Assembly: GCF_002209565.1 (NCBI RefSeq)
Contig: NZ_NJIH01000012.1
Location: 116,085 to 180,084 of the forward strand
From: Candidimonas nitroreducens
GTDB taxonomy: Bacteria; Pseudomonadota; Gammaproteobacteria; Burkholderiales; Burkholderiaceae_B
Reading direction: 5' to 3'
Length of the DNA stretch: 64,000 nt
The translations under genes and the position numbers were made by a program. Shown here piece after piece: positions 52,967 through 62,730 of the stretch (within the stretch, counting starts at the first letter, position 1; every line of letters starts with the position of its first letter). The notes below the pieces were generated by a model. That model was not told the origin of the DNA. It did not search any database and was given only the letters and a program-made list of their open reading frames with translations.

Positions 52967-53938
52967 ATGAAAAAGTTCATCGCACTAGCGGCCGCTGTGT
53001 CCATGTCTACAATGAGCATATGTGCAGCGGCCTCTGAAGGCTATCCGTCGAAGCCAGTCACAATTGTGTTGCCCGTGTCGGCGGGCAGCGCCACCGACGG
53101 GCTAATACGTGTCATCGCTGACAAGCTGGGCAAGGACTGGCTCCAATCCATCATCGTAAAAAACGAGCCGGGCGCAAACGGAATATTGGCGACCCAGACC
53201 GTGCTGCGGTCACGAGCAGACGGCTATACGCTATTCGCGCTGTCGACCAACCAAGTCATCAACGCAAATCTATACACCAACCTGCCCTTCAATACACAGA
53301 AGGATCTGAAGCCGATCGCCCGCGTTGCCATGGTGCCTATGGTGCTGTGCGTCAATCCATCCGTCCCGGCGAAAACCGTGCAGCAACTTATCGCATTGGC
53401 GAAGCGCGAACCGGGAAAGCTCAATTTTGGCTCGCCGGGAACGGGCAGCACGGCCCACCTTGCAGTCGAACAGCTCAAGGACAAGACCGGCATCAAAGTC
53501 ACGCACGTCCCCTACAAGGCGGTGAGCCAGGCCCAAACTGACTTGATCGGCGGCCAGTTGGATTTCATGTTCATCGTGCCATCGGCAGCGATGGCGCAGA
53601 TGCAGGCCGGCAAGTTGCGCTGCCTGGGCGTTGGATCACAGGAGCGGCTCGCGCAAATGCCGAATGTACCGACAATCGCAGAATCAGGGGTTCCGGGATT
53701 TGAAGCGATTGCCTGGATCGGGCTCGCGGGACAGGCTGGATTGCCGGATGCTGTCGCGGACGATATTTCAAAAGAAGTGATGCACGCGCTCGAAAACAAG
53801 GCCATTCAAAAGCGCATAGCCGGCCTGGGGCTGGTTCCCGCCGGGATGGGACGACAGCCATTCACGGCATACTACAACAACGATTTCGCCAATTGGCACC
53901 ACATCATCGAGGCAGCGGGGATTCGCATGCACAACTGA
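52967..53938 (+). CDS. Bug-family periplasmic solute-binding protein
   Basis: A 323-residue TctC/Bug protein. The signal peptide MKKFIALAAAVSMSTMSICA ends near AAASEG. Mature-domain hallmarks are KPVTIVLPVSAGSATDGLI, VKNEPGANGILATQTVLRSR, ADGYTLFAL, NFGSPGTGSTAHLAVEQL and VTHVPYKAVSQAQ. A strong AAAAGGAG ribosome site precedes the ATG. No TctAB genes accompany it, so membrane components must come from elsewhere. It is followed by an XRE-cupin regulator and faces the racemase-family gene. Confidence 0.94.
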   Translation: MKKFIALAAAVSMSTMSICAAASEGYPSKPVTIVLPVSAGSATDGLIRVIADKLGKDWLQSIIVKNEPGANGILATQTVLRSRADGYTLFALSTNQVINANLYTNLPFNTQKDLKPIARVAMVPMVLCVNPSVPAKTVQQLIALAKREPGKLNFGSPGTGSTAHLAVEQLKDKTGIKVTHVPYKAVSQAQTDLIGGQLDFMFIVPSAAMAQMQAGKLRCLGVGSQERLAQMPNVPTIAESGVPGFEAIAWIGLAGQAGLPDAVADDISKEVMHALENKAIQKRIAGLGLVPAGMGRQPFTAYYNNDFANWHHIIEAAGIRMHN

Positions 53939-54000
53939 GCGGCAACCAGGGCTCGGAGACGTACGCTATCATATGCAGTCTCATCTGCGAACCAACCGGT

Positions 54001-54609
54001 ATGCCTGCCAACAAGAGACGAGGAAAAGACGAGCCCGACTCGGACGCCCATAACAAACTGGGACGCAATCTGCGCCGGGAACGTACGTTGCGCAAGTGGT
54101 CTTTGAAGGCCGCCAGCGAGGCGACTGGCGTCGCCAGCTCCACCTTGTCGAAGATAGAAAACGGGATCATGTCCCCGACCTTCGACATTCTGCAACGCAT
54201 CGTCCAGGGCATGTCTTTGGATTTGACCGGCCTATTGGAAGACATACCACATCCCAGGATAATCGGGCGTCGCAGTATCACAAGAGCCGGCGAAGGAGTT
54301 GAACTGAGGAGCTCCTCATATATTCATTCGTTACTCGCCACAGACCTCAGCTTCAAGAAATTCCTGCCTTTCCGAAGTATTGTCACGGCCCGATCCATGG
54401 AGGAATTCGGCGGCTTGGTGAAACATCGCGGAGAAGAATTCTTCATGGTTCTCAAAGGCGAGGTCGAATTCCACTCCGAGTTCTACAATCCAGCACGCTT
54501 GCGCCCCGGTGACAGCGTCTATCTGGACAGCCAGATGGGCCATGCGCTTCTCAGTATCGGCAAAGAGCCGGCCGAAGTGATTTGGGTCAGCAGCACCGTC
54601 TTGCAATAA
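54001..54609 (+). CDS. XRE-family regulator with C-terminal cupin domain
   Basis: A 202-residue regulator. The N-terminal XRE helix-turn-helix (about 18-75) reads LGRNLRRERTLRKWSLKAAS and GVASSTLSKIENGIMSPTFD. A C-terminal cupin domain (about 130-198) has HRGEEFFMVLKGEVEFH and LRPGDSVYLDSQMGH. Such proteins sense small amino-acid or carboxylate ligands. It lies 62 bp after the Bug protein gene. The 16-bp palindromes in the Bug/racemase intergenic region are plausible targets. The ATG at 54001 is where the XRE fold begins; the frame upstream covers the Bug gene end. Confidence 0.9.
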   Translation: MPANKRRGKDEPDSDAHNKLGRNLRRERTLRKWSLKAASEATGVASSTLSKIENGIMSPTFDILQRIVQGMSLDLTGLLEDIPHPRIIGRRSITRAGEGVELRSSSYIHSLLATDLSFKKFLPFRSIVTARSMEEFGGLVKHRGEEFFMVLKGEVEFHSEFYNPARLRPGDSVYLDSQMGHALLSIGKEPAEVIWVSSTVLQ

Positions 54610-54730
54610 GCCACTCACCCGAGAGGGCTCACTACAGAGCGGATCCGCCGTTGAGCAAGCAGCACGCTCGATCACGCTTGCATTGAACGAAGCCGCTACC
54701 GACCGGAAGGGCTGGGCTCGGCACTGAATT

Positions 54731-55954
54731 TCACGTGCCCGCTTCGGACACCATCGGCCCTTGCGGGGCACTACCGGCCGCCGGCGCATCGTGGCCGGCG
54801 CGGCCGCCGATGTGGGCCAGATGGCGCCGGCTAGCGAGCAGCACCAGCACACCAAGCAGCACGGCCGAGGCGCCGACCCAGTACGGCACATGATCATTGA
54901 CGGTCTCCCCCAGGTAGCCCGCCAACCAGGGCGCCACGGCTCCGCCGCTGAAACGCACGAAACTATATGCCGCCGAAGCCACCCCTCTTTCGACCGGCGC
55001 GGCGTGCATTACCGTTTCGGTGACGAGCGTGTTGTTGATGCCGAGAAAGAAGCCGCCGGCCACCACGCAAACCACCAGGACGGTCTTGTTGTCCGTCCAG
55101 AGCGCCATGGCGGCGAGCACCAGGGCAAAACCCACCAGGGCAATCACGACAGCCGGGATCGTACCGAAACGGGCCTGCAGCCTGGGCGCCAGGATCACCG
55201 ATGCGAAAGCCAAGGCCAGCCCCCAGCCGAAGAAAATCAGTCCGACCTGATGGGCTGTCATGTCGAGCGGAAACGGGGTGTATGCAAGCAGCGTGAAGAA
55301 TCCGAAGTTGTAGAGCAGCGCCGTGATCGCCACCCCCAGCAGCCCGCGATGCCTGAGGGCCTTGAAAGGGTCGCGCAGCGAACTGGGCTGCGGCTTGGTA
55401 TCGGATTCCGGCAGCAGGAACACCGTCACCGCACAGGCAATTGCCATCAGCACAGACACGCCGAAGAACGGCCCGCGCCATGAAATGGAGCCCAGCACGC
55501 CGCCTATGAGCGGGCCCGCCGCGATGCCCACGCCCAGCGCCGCCTCGTAGAAAATGATGGCCTCGCGCACCGACCCGGACGACGCGTTCACGATGGCGGC
55601 CAGTGCCGTTGCGACGAACAGCGCATTGCCCAGGCCCCACACCGCGCGGTAGCCGACAATGGCCATGATGGAATCGGACATGCCGGCAAGACCCGCCCCT
55701 ACGATGATGACCACCAGGCCGAGAAGCAGCGTCCGCTTTATCCCCAGGCGGCTGGACACGGCGCTGGTGATCAGCATAGCCAGGCCCATGACGGCCATGT
55801 AGCTGGTGAACAACAGCGCGGTCTGGGACGCCGTCGCGCCGAGCGAGTCGGCTATGGGCTTGAGGATCGGATCGACCAGGCCGATACCCATGAATGCGAT
55901 GACACAGGCGAATGCGACCGCCATCACGGCCTTGGGTTGGCGCAGCATATTCAT
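54731..55954 (-). CDS. MFS efflux transporter (drug:H+ antiporter type)
   Basis: A 407-residue protein with about twelve helices of the major facilitator superfamily. FMGIGLVDPILKPIADSLGA, LLFTSYMAVMGLAMLITSAV, YRAVWGLGNALFVATALAAI and GVGIAAGPLIGGVLGSISWR (the antiporter motif C type) point to a drug-efflux member. The ATG at 55954 follows the MarR stop by 5 bp, and the two form one operon. The open frame continues upstream of the ATG but there runs out of frame through MarR. MarR control implies response to a toxic small molecule. Confidence 0.87.
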   Translation of the reverse strand: MNMLRQPKAVMAVAFACVIAFMGIGLVDPILKPIADSLGATASQTALLFTSYMAVMGLAMLITSAVSSRLGIKRTLLLGLVVIIVGAGLAGMSDSIMAIVGYRAVWGLGNALFVATALAAIVNASSGSVREAIIFYEAALGVGIAAGPLIGGVLGSISWRGPFFGVSVLMAIACAVTVFLLPESDTKPQPSSLRDPFKALRHRGLLGVAITALLYNFGFFTLLAYTPFPLDMTAHQVGLIFFGWGLALAFASVILAPRLQARFGTIPAVVIALVGFALVLAAMALWTDNKTVLVVCVVAGGFFLGINNTLVTETVMHAAPVERGVASAAYSFVRFSGGAVAPWLAGYLGETVNDHVPYWVGASAVLLGVLVLLASRRHLAHIGGRAGHDAPAAGSAPQGPMVSEAGT

Positions 55955-55959
55955 GATTT

Positions 55960-56421
55960 CTACAATTCCTGTTGAATCGGCGTTTGGCGGTAGGCAACAT
56001 CCAGCAGCCCCGCAAGCGCCTGCACGGCATCCTGCAGGCGCTGCCGTTGCGCCGCATCGAGCTGATCGATCAGCGATTCGGCGATGTCCGCGCGGATCTT
56101 CCGGGCACCGGCCAGGGCTTGCCGCCCTTGATCCGTGAGCGAAATCCGTGACGCCCTGGCATCGTCCGGATCGGGCCGGCGGCCGACCAGGCCCAACTCT
56201 TCCAGGCGGCGGATCTGAGTCGTCATGGTCGGTGCGGAGCAATTCTCGGCGCGGGCGAGATCGCTGATGCGCGTCGTGCCCAACCCATCTATCTGCGACA
56301 GAACCCGGGCCTGGGCAAGCGTCACGGTCAGTGTCCAGGACGTGTGCAGCGTGACCCAGCGGTTCAGCCGTGCAACGACGTCCAGCAGTTCGGCGCCCAC
56401 GCTGCCATGTGATGTTTGCAT
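55960..56421 (-). CDS. MarR-family transcriptional regulator
   Basis: A 153-residue MarR-type repressor. The winged helix shows TLAQARVLSQIDGLGTTRIS and LARAENCSAPTMTTQIRRLE, with the wing LVGRRPDPDDARASRISLTD. A striking inverted repeat 11 bp upstream of its ATG should be its operator and would also repress the downstream MFS gene. Confidence 0.93.
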   Translation of the reverse strand: MQTSHGSVGAELLDVVARLNRWVTLHTSWTLTVTLAQARVLSQIDGLGTTRISDLARAENCSAPTMTTQIRRLEELGLVGRRPDPDDARASRISLTDQGRQALAGARKIRADIAESLIDQLDAAQRQRLQDAVQALAGLLDVAYRQTPIQQEL

Positions 56422-56432
56422 GTGCTTGCCAC

Positions 56433-56461
56433 AATTAATTAGTTAGTCTATCTAATTAATT
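56433..56461. promoter_or_regulatory. MarR operator: AATTAATTAG-N9-CTAATTAATT
   Basis: Perfect 10-bp inverted arms with a 9-base spacer lie 11 bp upstream of the MarR start. MarR proteins typically bind such AT-rich palindromes and autorepress. Confidence 0.75.
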
Positions 56462-56738
56462 ATACATAAAAACTGCCTCTCAGCAACCCCTTATCGGTGT
56501 TTACCCCTACTGGTCAAGCCCGTATTCAGCCAAGTAATATATTAGTATTTTACAAAGCAAACACAGCATTCGCCCAGACACTGCCATGTATCACCAAGTC
56601 CCGGGCGCGCCAGTTTGCAACCCACAAGCTTTGCTCATCGTATCCGCGGCAACGCCGGCCCTGTCGCAGGAAAGCCTGCGGCCCGGGCCAGCCCGGGGTT
56701 GAGCAACGGCCAAGATTCACGATCCCACTGAAGCCTGT
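56462..56738. promoter_or_regulatory. Upstream region of the amino-acid ABC operon
   Basis: No gene is seen in this gap. A TAATATATTA palindrome at 56535-56544 and surrounding AT-rich sequence could hold the promoter. A perfect small hairpin CGCAGG-AAAG-CCTGCG at 56665-56680 lies in the probable 5' leader, about 60 bases before the permease ATG. No known riboswitch class was recognised. Confidence 0.4.
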
Positions 56739-57422
56739 ATGAATTACACCTTCGACTTCTCTTCCGTACTGGCACACAAAGACCTGCTGCTGCACGGGCT
56801 CTGGACTACGGCAAAGCTGAGCGCCTTTGCCACCGTGCTGGGTTTCGCGGTGGGCACGCTGGTCGCCTGCATACGCCTGAGCCAGCACAAGGCGGCGCGT
56901 TTTCTCGCCACGGCCTATGTGGAATTCATACGCAATACCCCGCTGTTGATCCAGGCCTACTTCCTGATTTTCGGGCTCGTCAGCGTGGGCATCAATCTAC
57001 CCATTCTGGCCGGGGCGGTCATCGCACTCGTGATCAACGTCAGCGCCTATACGGCCGAGATCATGAGGGCCGGCATCGAATCGATACACAAAGGCCAGCT
57101 CGAAGCGGCCGACTGCCTGGGCTTGAACAAGGCACAAACCTTCTTCCACGTCGTGCTGGCGCCGGCCATGGAGCGCGTGTACCCGTCGCTGATCAGCCAA
57201 TATGTCCTGCTGATGCTGGCCACCAGCATTCTGTCGGCCGTCGGCACCGAAGAGCTGTTCGGCGTCTCGGTAAGAATCCAGAGCCTCACCTTCCGCAACT
57301 TCGAAGTCTTCATCGTCCTGGGGGTGATGTATCTGGTGCTGTCATTTGCCGTAAGGTTCTTGTTCACGCTGCTGGGTAAATTCCTGTTCCCGCGCCTGCG
57401 CAAGCTGGGCACCCCGTTGTAA
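56739..57422 (+). CDS. Polar amino-acid ABC transporter permease 1
   Basis: A 227-residue HisM/GlnP-type permease with about five helices. YVEFIRNTPLLIQAYFLIFG is the family signature, and the EAA loop reads QLEAADCLGLNKAQTFFHVV followed by LAPA. It is the first of four genes (permease, permease, binding protein, ATPase) that make one importer for a polar amino acid or opine-like compound. The second permease starts 19 bp downstream. Confidence 0.93.
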   Translation: MNYTFDFSSVLAHKDLLLHGLWTTAKLSAFATVLGFAVGTLVACIRLSQHKAARFLATAYVEFIRNTPLLIQAYFLIFGLVSVGINLPILAGAVIALVINVSAYTAEIMRAGIESIHKGQLEAADCLGLNKAQTFFHVVLAPAMERVYPSLISQYVLLMLATSILSAVGTEELFGVSVRIQSLTFRNFEVFIVLGVMYLVLSFAVRFLFTLLGKFLFPRLRKLGTPL

Positions 57423-57441
57423 GGCGAAGGAATACAAAGCC

Positions 57442-58080
57442 ATGACGAGCCAACAATTCATGTTCCTGATAAACGGCCTGTGGGGAACGGTAATCCTGAG
57501 CGTGCTGACATTTCTGTTCGGAGGCTTGCTGGGCTTTCTCATCAGCCTGATGAAAGTGTCGGCCAGCGGCTTGCTTCGGGCCGTCGCCTCGACCTACATC
57601 ACCGTGCTGCAGGGTATTCCGCTGCTGGTTCTGATGGGCGTGGCGTTCTACGGGCCCAGCCTGTTCGACATTACGCTCGATCCGCTGTTTGCCGCCGTGC
57701 TGGCCCTGACGCTGTACGCGTCCGCGTACCTTGCCGATATCTGGCAAGGCTGCATCAAATCGGTGCCCAAGCCCCAATGGGAGGCGGCGGAATGCCTGGG
57801 CATCGGCAAGACCAAACGCATGTTCCTGGTGATCCTGCCCCAGGCCTTGCGGATTTCCCTGCCGCCCACCGTCGGCTTCATGGTGCAAATCGTCAAGAAC
57901 ACCTCGATAGCCTCGCTGGTCGTGGGGTACGCCGAGCTGGCATACAACTCGAAGATCTTGAACAATTCCACATTCGAGCCTTTTTTATATTTCGGCCTGG
58001 CCGCTTTGCTGTACTTCGTCATTTGCTATCCGCTCTCTGTCGCAAGCAGAAGAATGGAATTGCAGATGAAACGAAACTAA
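57442..58080 (+). CDS. Polar amino-acid ABC transporter permease 2
   Basis: A 212-residue permease of the same class. STYITVLQGIPLLVLMGVAF contains the variant family signature, and the EAA loop reads QWEAAECLGIGKTKRMFLVI followed by LPQA. It pairs with permease 1 to form the heterodimeric membrane channel. The binding-protein gene follows within 20 bp. Confidence 0.93.
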   Translation: MTSQQFMFLINGLWGTVILSVLTFLFGGLLGFLISLMKVSASGLLRAVASTYITVLQGIPLLVLMGVAFYGPSLFDITLDPLFAAVLALTLYASAYLADIWQGCIKSVPKPQWEAAECLGIGKTKRMFLVILPQALRISLPPTVGFMVQIVKNTSIASLVVGYAELAYNSKILNNSTFEPFLYFGLAALLYFVICYPLSVASRRMELQMKRN

Positions 58081-58099
58081 CTCCATGGAGATCACAGAG

Positions 58100-58897
58100 A
58101 TGCACCTGAAAAAAACGATTTTCGCCGTTTGCGCGGCGGCTGTCATGGCCGGCGGCTACTCGGCCGCAAATGCCGATACCCTGTCCACCATTCATTCGCG
58201 CAAGGCCATCAAGGTGGCCATCGACCTGGGCAACCCGCCATTCGGGCGCCAGACCAAAGAACTGAAGCCGAGCGGCTTCGACGTGCATGTGGCCCAGTTG
58301 CTGGCCAAAGACATGGGGGTCGCGCTGGACATTGTGCCGACCACCGGGCCCAACCGCATTCCATTCCTGACCTCCAGGCGCGCGGACATCGTCATCTCGA
58401 CCCTGGCCAAGACGCCCGACCGCGCCAAGGTCATCGACTTCAGCATTCCCTACGCGGCGGTCTTGAATATTATTGCCGCGCCCCAGTCCATGAAGATCAG
58501 CGGGCCGCAAGACCTGGCCGGCCACCGCATCGCGGCAACCCGGGGCACTACCAACGACGTGGCCGTCACCGCGGTAGCGCCGCCCACTGCGCACATCATC
58601 CGCTTCGACGACGAAGCCACCACACTGACCTCGGTCAGCAGCGGCCAGATCAAAGTCGTGGCGCAAAACCCGCAAATGGTGAAACTGATAAACGAGAAAA
58701 ACCCCAACCTGCACCTGGAACAAAAGTTCGTGCTCAAGCAAATCCAGTTCGGCATCGGGGTGCGCAAGGGTGACGAAAGCCTGAAGGACTGGATCAACGG
58801 CTGGATCAAGACCAATCTGAAGAACGGCAAACTGAACGAAATGTACAAGCAGGACATCGGAACCGATCTGCCCAAAGAGATCACCGACGTCAAGTAG
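58100..58897 (+). CDS. Polar amino-acid ABC transporter substrate-binding protein
   Basis: A 265-residue SBP family 3 protein. The signal peptide MHLKKTIFAVCAAAVMAGGY ends near ANA. The mature part reads KAIKVAIDLGNPPFG, SGFDVHVAQLLAKDMGVALD and LTSRRADIVISTLAKTPDRA, the amino-acid-binding pattern. I use the ATG at 58100; an ATG five codons upstream lies on top of the GGAG ribosome site. The ligand specificity cannot be read. Confidence 0.92.
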   Translation: MHLKKTIFAVCAAAVMAGGYSAANADTLSTIHSRKAIKVAIDLGNPPFGRQTKELKPSGFDVHVAQLLAKDMGVALDIVPTTGPNRIPFLTSRRADIVISTLAKTPDRAKVIDFSIPYAAVLNIIAAPQSMKISGPQDLAGHRIAATRGTTNDVAVTAVAPPTAHIIRFDDEATTLTSVSSGQIKVVAQNPQMVKLINEKNPNLHLEQKFVLKQIQFGIGVRKGDESLKDWINGWIKTNLKNGKLNEMYKQDIGTDLPKEITDVK

Positions 58898-58917
58898 ATA
58901 GCAGCGAGAGCAAGGCC

Positions 58918-59646
<729 letters not shown>

Positions 59647-59685
59647 AGAATCCCGAAACAACGGCGGCACGGCCGGGCAAGTTGG

Positions 59686-60480
59686 TCACCCCTTGCCAAA
59701 GCCCGTCGTTGCCGGCCTGGTTCGACGTGACAGAAATTCGGCCATGGCCCGCTGTGGATCGCCGCTCGCATAACATTCGAGCTGATAGCGGACACCGGCG
59801 CTGCAAGCCTCTTCAAAACCGGGCTGGGTGCGTTCTCGGAAACGCTGCTTGGTCGCCCGTACGGCAGTACCCGGTAGTGCCGCCAGGGCACGGGCACGTG
59901 CGATTGCTTGCGACAGAACGTCGCAGGCAGGCACCAGATCGTTGACCAGTCCAAGCGTGTATGCTCGTTCACCGGTGATGAGTTCTCCGGTCAAGGACAG
60001 CTGTTGATTGAGCGAATGACCGATCTGCAAGGACATCAGATAAGAGCCGACGATGCTCGCCAGACCCGCCCTGACTTCAGGCTGCCCCATGCGCAGCGAA
60101 GCATGGGCTACGCGCAAATCACACATCAATGCGATCTGGAATCCGGCGCCAGCCGCAGTGCCATTCAGCGCTGCGATCAATGGCTTGCCGACGTTGCGCA
60201 CAGCCTGGTACATGGCATGCTGGCGATCCAGCCAGTCGGAAAGGCCGGCCGCATCGATGGTAGAGGCTTCGTCCAAATCCTGGCCTGCGCAGAAGGCGCG
60301 CTCACCGCTGCCCGTCAGCACGATTGCCTGCACCTCGGGGTTCGCATCGAGCATAGACAGCCGCTCTGTAAGAGCCGCGCGCAGCGAAGCATTGACGGCA
60401 TTCATATTCGCCGGACGATGAAGCCGTACGATTGCGATGCCGTCGACAGCTTCCGTCAATATTGCGTCGTTGGTATTCAT
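59686..60480 (-). CDS. Enoyl-CoA hydratase/isomerase family protein
   Basis: A 264-residue crotonase. VRLHRPANMNAVNASLRAAL, GSGERAFCAGQDLDEA (oxyanion-hole segment), KPLIAALNGTAAGAGFQIAL and CDLRVAHASLRMGQPEVRAG are the conserved blocks. It may hydrate or isomerise a CoA thioester in acid degradation. An AGGAG ribosome site precedes the ATG at 60480. Its C-terminal DNA has a partial copy at 34553-34632. No acyl-CoA ligase or dehydrogenase is nearby, so the pathway is unknown. Confidence 0.9.
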   Translation of the reverse strand: MNTNDAILTEAVDGIAIVRLHRPANMNAVNASLRAALTERLSMLDANPEVQAIVLTGSGERAFCAGQDLDEASTIDAAGLSDWLDRQHAMYQAVRNVGKPLIAALNGTAAGAGFQIALMCDLRVAHASLRMGQPEVRAGLASIVGSYLMSLQIGHSLNQQLSLTGELITGERAYTLGLVNDLVPACDVLSQAIARARALAALPGTAVRATKQRFRERTQPGFEEACSAGVRYQLECYASGDPQRAMAEFLSRRTRPATTGFGKG

Positions 60481-60599
60481 GGCTACTCCTGGATACGTTC
60501 TACCAAAGCGTCTACGGCATACCCCGCATGGCCCATGTCGCCGGCGATCTTCGAAATGCAGCAACGCCGACGGCTGCCGCAGTTGCAAGGAGCCTGACG

Positions 60600-61583
60600 T
60601 CATTTGATATAGTCACCATGTCGAACCCCACTGTACAGCTTTGAGGGCACCAACTGGGCAACCAGGCCGCCGATGGTGCTCCTGAGCCACTGGTGAAGTC
60701 GGCGGCTGTCATTCTGGGCGCTCCAGACCATGACTATGCGAGCTTCGCGCAGAACGGGCGGAAGACGCAGCAGTTTCAAGTCGAAATGTGGCAAGTGTTT
60801 TTCGGCAATCACACGCGGCATCGTAGTGGCGTAGTCGGTTTCCAGCAGGAAATAAGGGGCCGTGCCAAAACTCGATACGTAGGCGCTGAAGTGCATGGCG
60901 TGGCCAGTGCCCTGCAGGGCCCGATCGAAGTTGGTCTCTTTCCCATACATATGAGAGAAAGCCAGCCATTTCATCCCTTGCAGGTCTTTCATCGTAAGCC
61001 GATGGCGACGGCTGAGCGGGTGCCGGGCAGAAACGACGCAGACCCTTTCGTCCGTGAACAACACTTGACTGGGAAATCGGCTGGGCGGTGAAGGAAACAG
61101 GCCGATGGCCAGATCCATGCGTCCCGAATCAAGATCGTCGGGAGAAAAATCACCATGCACCGGCTGGAACCGCACAATCAAGCGGGGGGCCTCTTGCTGC
61201 AGAATGGTGGTCAATGGAGCGGCCAGCAGCAGCTCGGTATGCGCCGCCGCACCTATGTTTATGACACCGGACAACTCACCTGGGAAAAACGGCAGACCCT
61301 CACCCAAGGCCTGCTCCATACCGGCCAGCGCACCATGCATCTGCATATGCAGCGACAGCGCACGCTCCGTGGGCACGAGGCGTTTCCTGATCACCACGAA
61401 AATCTCGTCCTTCAGCAAAGCGCGCAAGCGGGCCAGATCACGACTGATTGCCGGCTGACTCTTGTTCATCTGTCTTGCGGTGGCGGTGACGCTGCGCGTA
61501 TGCATCAACGAATCGAAGCATAGTAACAGCGATATGCTGCAAGTACGCAGCAAGGGAAATTCCGGTGGGGCGTCGGCTCTCAT
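60600..61583 (-). CDS. LysR-family regulator
   Basis: A 327-residue LysR-type regulator with the helix-turn-helix in LLLCFDSLMHTRSVTATARQ and MNKSQPAISRDLARLRALLK, and an effector domain starting at GVINIGAAAHTELL. It is divergent from a Bug protein gene with a 121-bp AT-rich region in between, and lies 119 bp before the enoyl-CoA hydratase gene on the same strand. It probably controls import by the Bug protein. Confidence 0.92.
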   Translation of the reverse strand: MRADAPPEFPLLRTCSISLLLCFDSLMHTRSVTATARQMNKSQPAISRDLARLRALLKDEIFVVIRKRLVPTERALSLHMQMHGALAGMEQALGEGLPFFPGELSGVINIGAAAHTELLLAAPLTTILQQEAPRLIVRFQPVHGDFSPDDLDSGRMDLAIGLFPSPPSRFPSQVLFTDERVCVVSARHPLSRRHRLTMKDLQGMKWLAFSHMYGKETNFDRALQGTGHAMHFSAYVSSFGTAPYFLLETDYATTMPRVIAEKHLPHFDLKLLRLPPVLREARIVMVWSAQNDSRRLHQWLRSTIGGLVAQLVPSKLYSGVRHGDYIK

Positions 61584-61602
61584 GGCTTATGGATATTTTT
61601 CT

Positions 61603-61618
61603 ATATCTTTATTGATAT
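61603..61618. promoter_or_regulatory. Possible LysR box ATATC-N6-GATAT
   Basis: Perfect 5-bp arms with a 6-base spacer give the T-N11-A type pattern used by LysR regulators. It lies in the divergent region between the LysR gene (starts at 61583) and the Bug gene (starts at 61705). Confidence 0.4.
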
Positions 61619-61704
61619 GCAAATTATCCAAATAAATCATTATTAAAATATAACAGAGGTCTTTAGAATGCTTTGCACCATCAAGAATTGTGCGGAGACG
61701 GAAT

Positions 61705-62697
61705 ATGAAGACCCTACATCCCAAACGCGGCGTCATGCACCTTGCCCTTGCCATAGGTGCCGTACTTTCGCTGCTTGCGCCGCCTACCCATGCGGCAGAC
61801 GAATTTCCCCAGCGGCCCATAACCATAGTGGTGCCCTTTCCTGCCGGAGGTACGCCCGACATCATTGCCCGCGTGCTGGCCGAGAAAGCGCGTGCCAGCT
61901 TGCATCAGCCGATACTCGTCGACAACAAAGGCGGAGCCGGCGGGAACATCGGCGTGCAGTACGTGTCACGTACCAAGCCCGATGGCTATACCGTGGTGAT
62001 GTGCGCCTACAGCTGCGCAGTGGCGCCTTCACTGTACAAGCCCGCGCCCTACAGCATCTCCAAGGATTTCGCTCCCGTCATGCTGGTCGGCACCGTCCCC
62101 AGTGTCTTGGTCGTGAATCCCAAAGTTCCCGCGCGGAATGTCGCCCAGTTCGTCGAGTACGCGAAAACGCATCCCGGCAAGTTGAACGCTGCTTCTTCAG
62201 GCATAGGCGGATCGGCGCACATAGCGCTGGAGTTGCTGAAACGCGAAGCCAAGGTAGATATTGCCCACATTCCCTACAAAGGCGCGGGACAGGTGGCAGG
62301 CGATCTGCTCGGAGGACAGGTCGACATGTATTTCGACAACCTCCCTGCCTCGCTTGCAAACATCAAGCAAGGCCGGCTCGTGGCCATTGCCGTAGCGGGC
62401 AAACAAAGGGCCAAGGCCATACCGAATGTCCCCACTTTTGCGGAATCCGGATATCCGAAAATGGTCGTCAACCCCTGGTTCGGCCTGTTGGTACCGGCAG
62501 GGACTCCGCCGGCAGCCATAAATAAACTGAACACGGCATTCAACGGCGCGCTGCAAGATCCCGAGGTAAAGCAACGGCTCGACCGCCTGGGTGTGGATCT
62601 GGCCGGCGGCACTCCCCAGGCATTGGATGGCTTCCTGAAACAAGAAACACACAATATCGCGGAACTGATCAAGCAAAATCACATCACCGTAAAATAA
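61705..62697 (+). CDS. Bug-family periplasmic solute-binding protein
   Basis: A 330-residue TctC/Bug protein. The signal peptide MKTLHPKRGVMHLALAIGAV is followed by cleavage near THAADEF. Hallmarks are PITIVVPFPAGGTPDIIARV, DNKGGAGGNIGVQYVSRTKP, DGYTVVMC, IAHIPYKGAGQVAGDLLGGQ and VPTFAESGYP. I use the ATG at 61705, which has CGGAGACGGAAT upstream; a GTG 15 bases earlier overlaps that site. It is followed by the alpha/beta hydrolase gene and is divergent from a LysR gene. Confidence 0.94.
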   Translation: MKTLHPKRGVMHLALAIGAVLSLLAPPTHAADEFPQRPITIVVPFPAGGTPDIIARVLAEKARASLHQPILVDNKGGAGGNIGVQYVSRTKPDGYTVVMCAYSCAVAPSLYKPAPYSISKDFAPVMLVGTVPSVLVVNPKVPARNVAQFVEYAKTHPGKLNAASSGIGGSAHIALELLKREAKVDIAHIPYKGAGQVAGDLLGGQVDMYFDNLPASLANIKQGRLVAIAVAGKQRAKAIPNVPTFAESGYPKMVVNPWFGLLVPAGTPPAAINKLNTAFNGALQDPEVKQRLDRLGVDLAGGTPQALDGFLKQETHNIAELIKQNHITVK

Positions 62698-62730
62698 AGC
62701 CATCTATTTTCCCGGGACAGGAGTTGGGGG

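Noticed and set aside
56462..56738. Riboswitch in the leader of the amino-acid ABC operon
   Set aside because: Only one small hairpin is visible and it does not match a glycine, lysine or glutamine riboswitch core.
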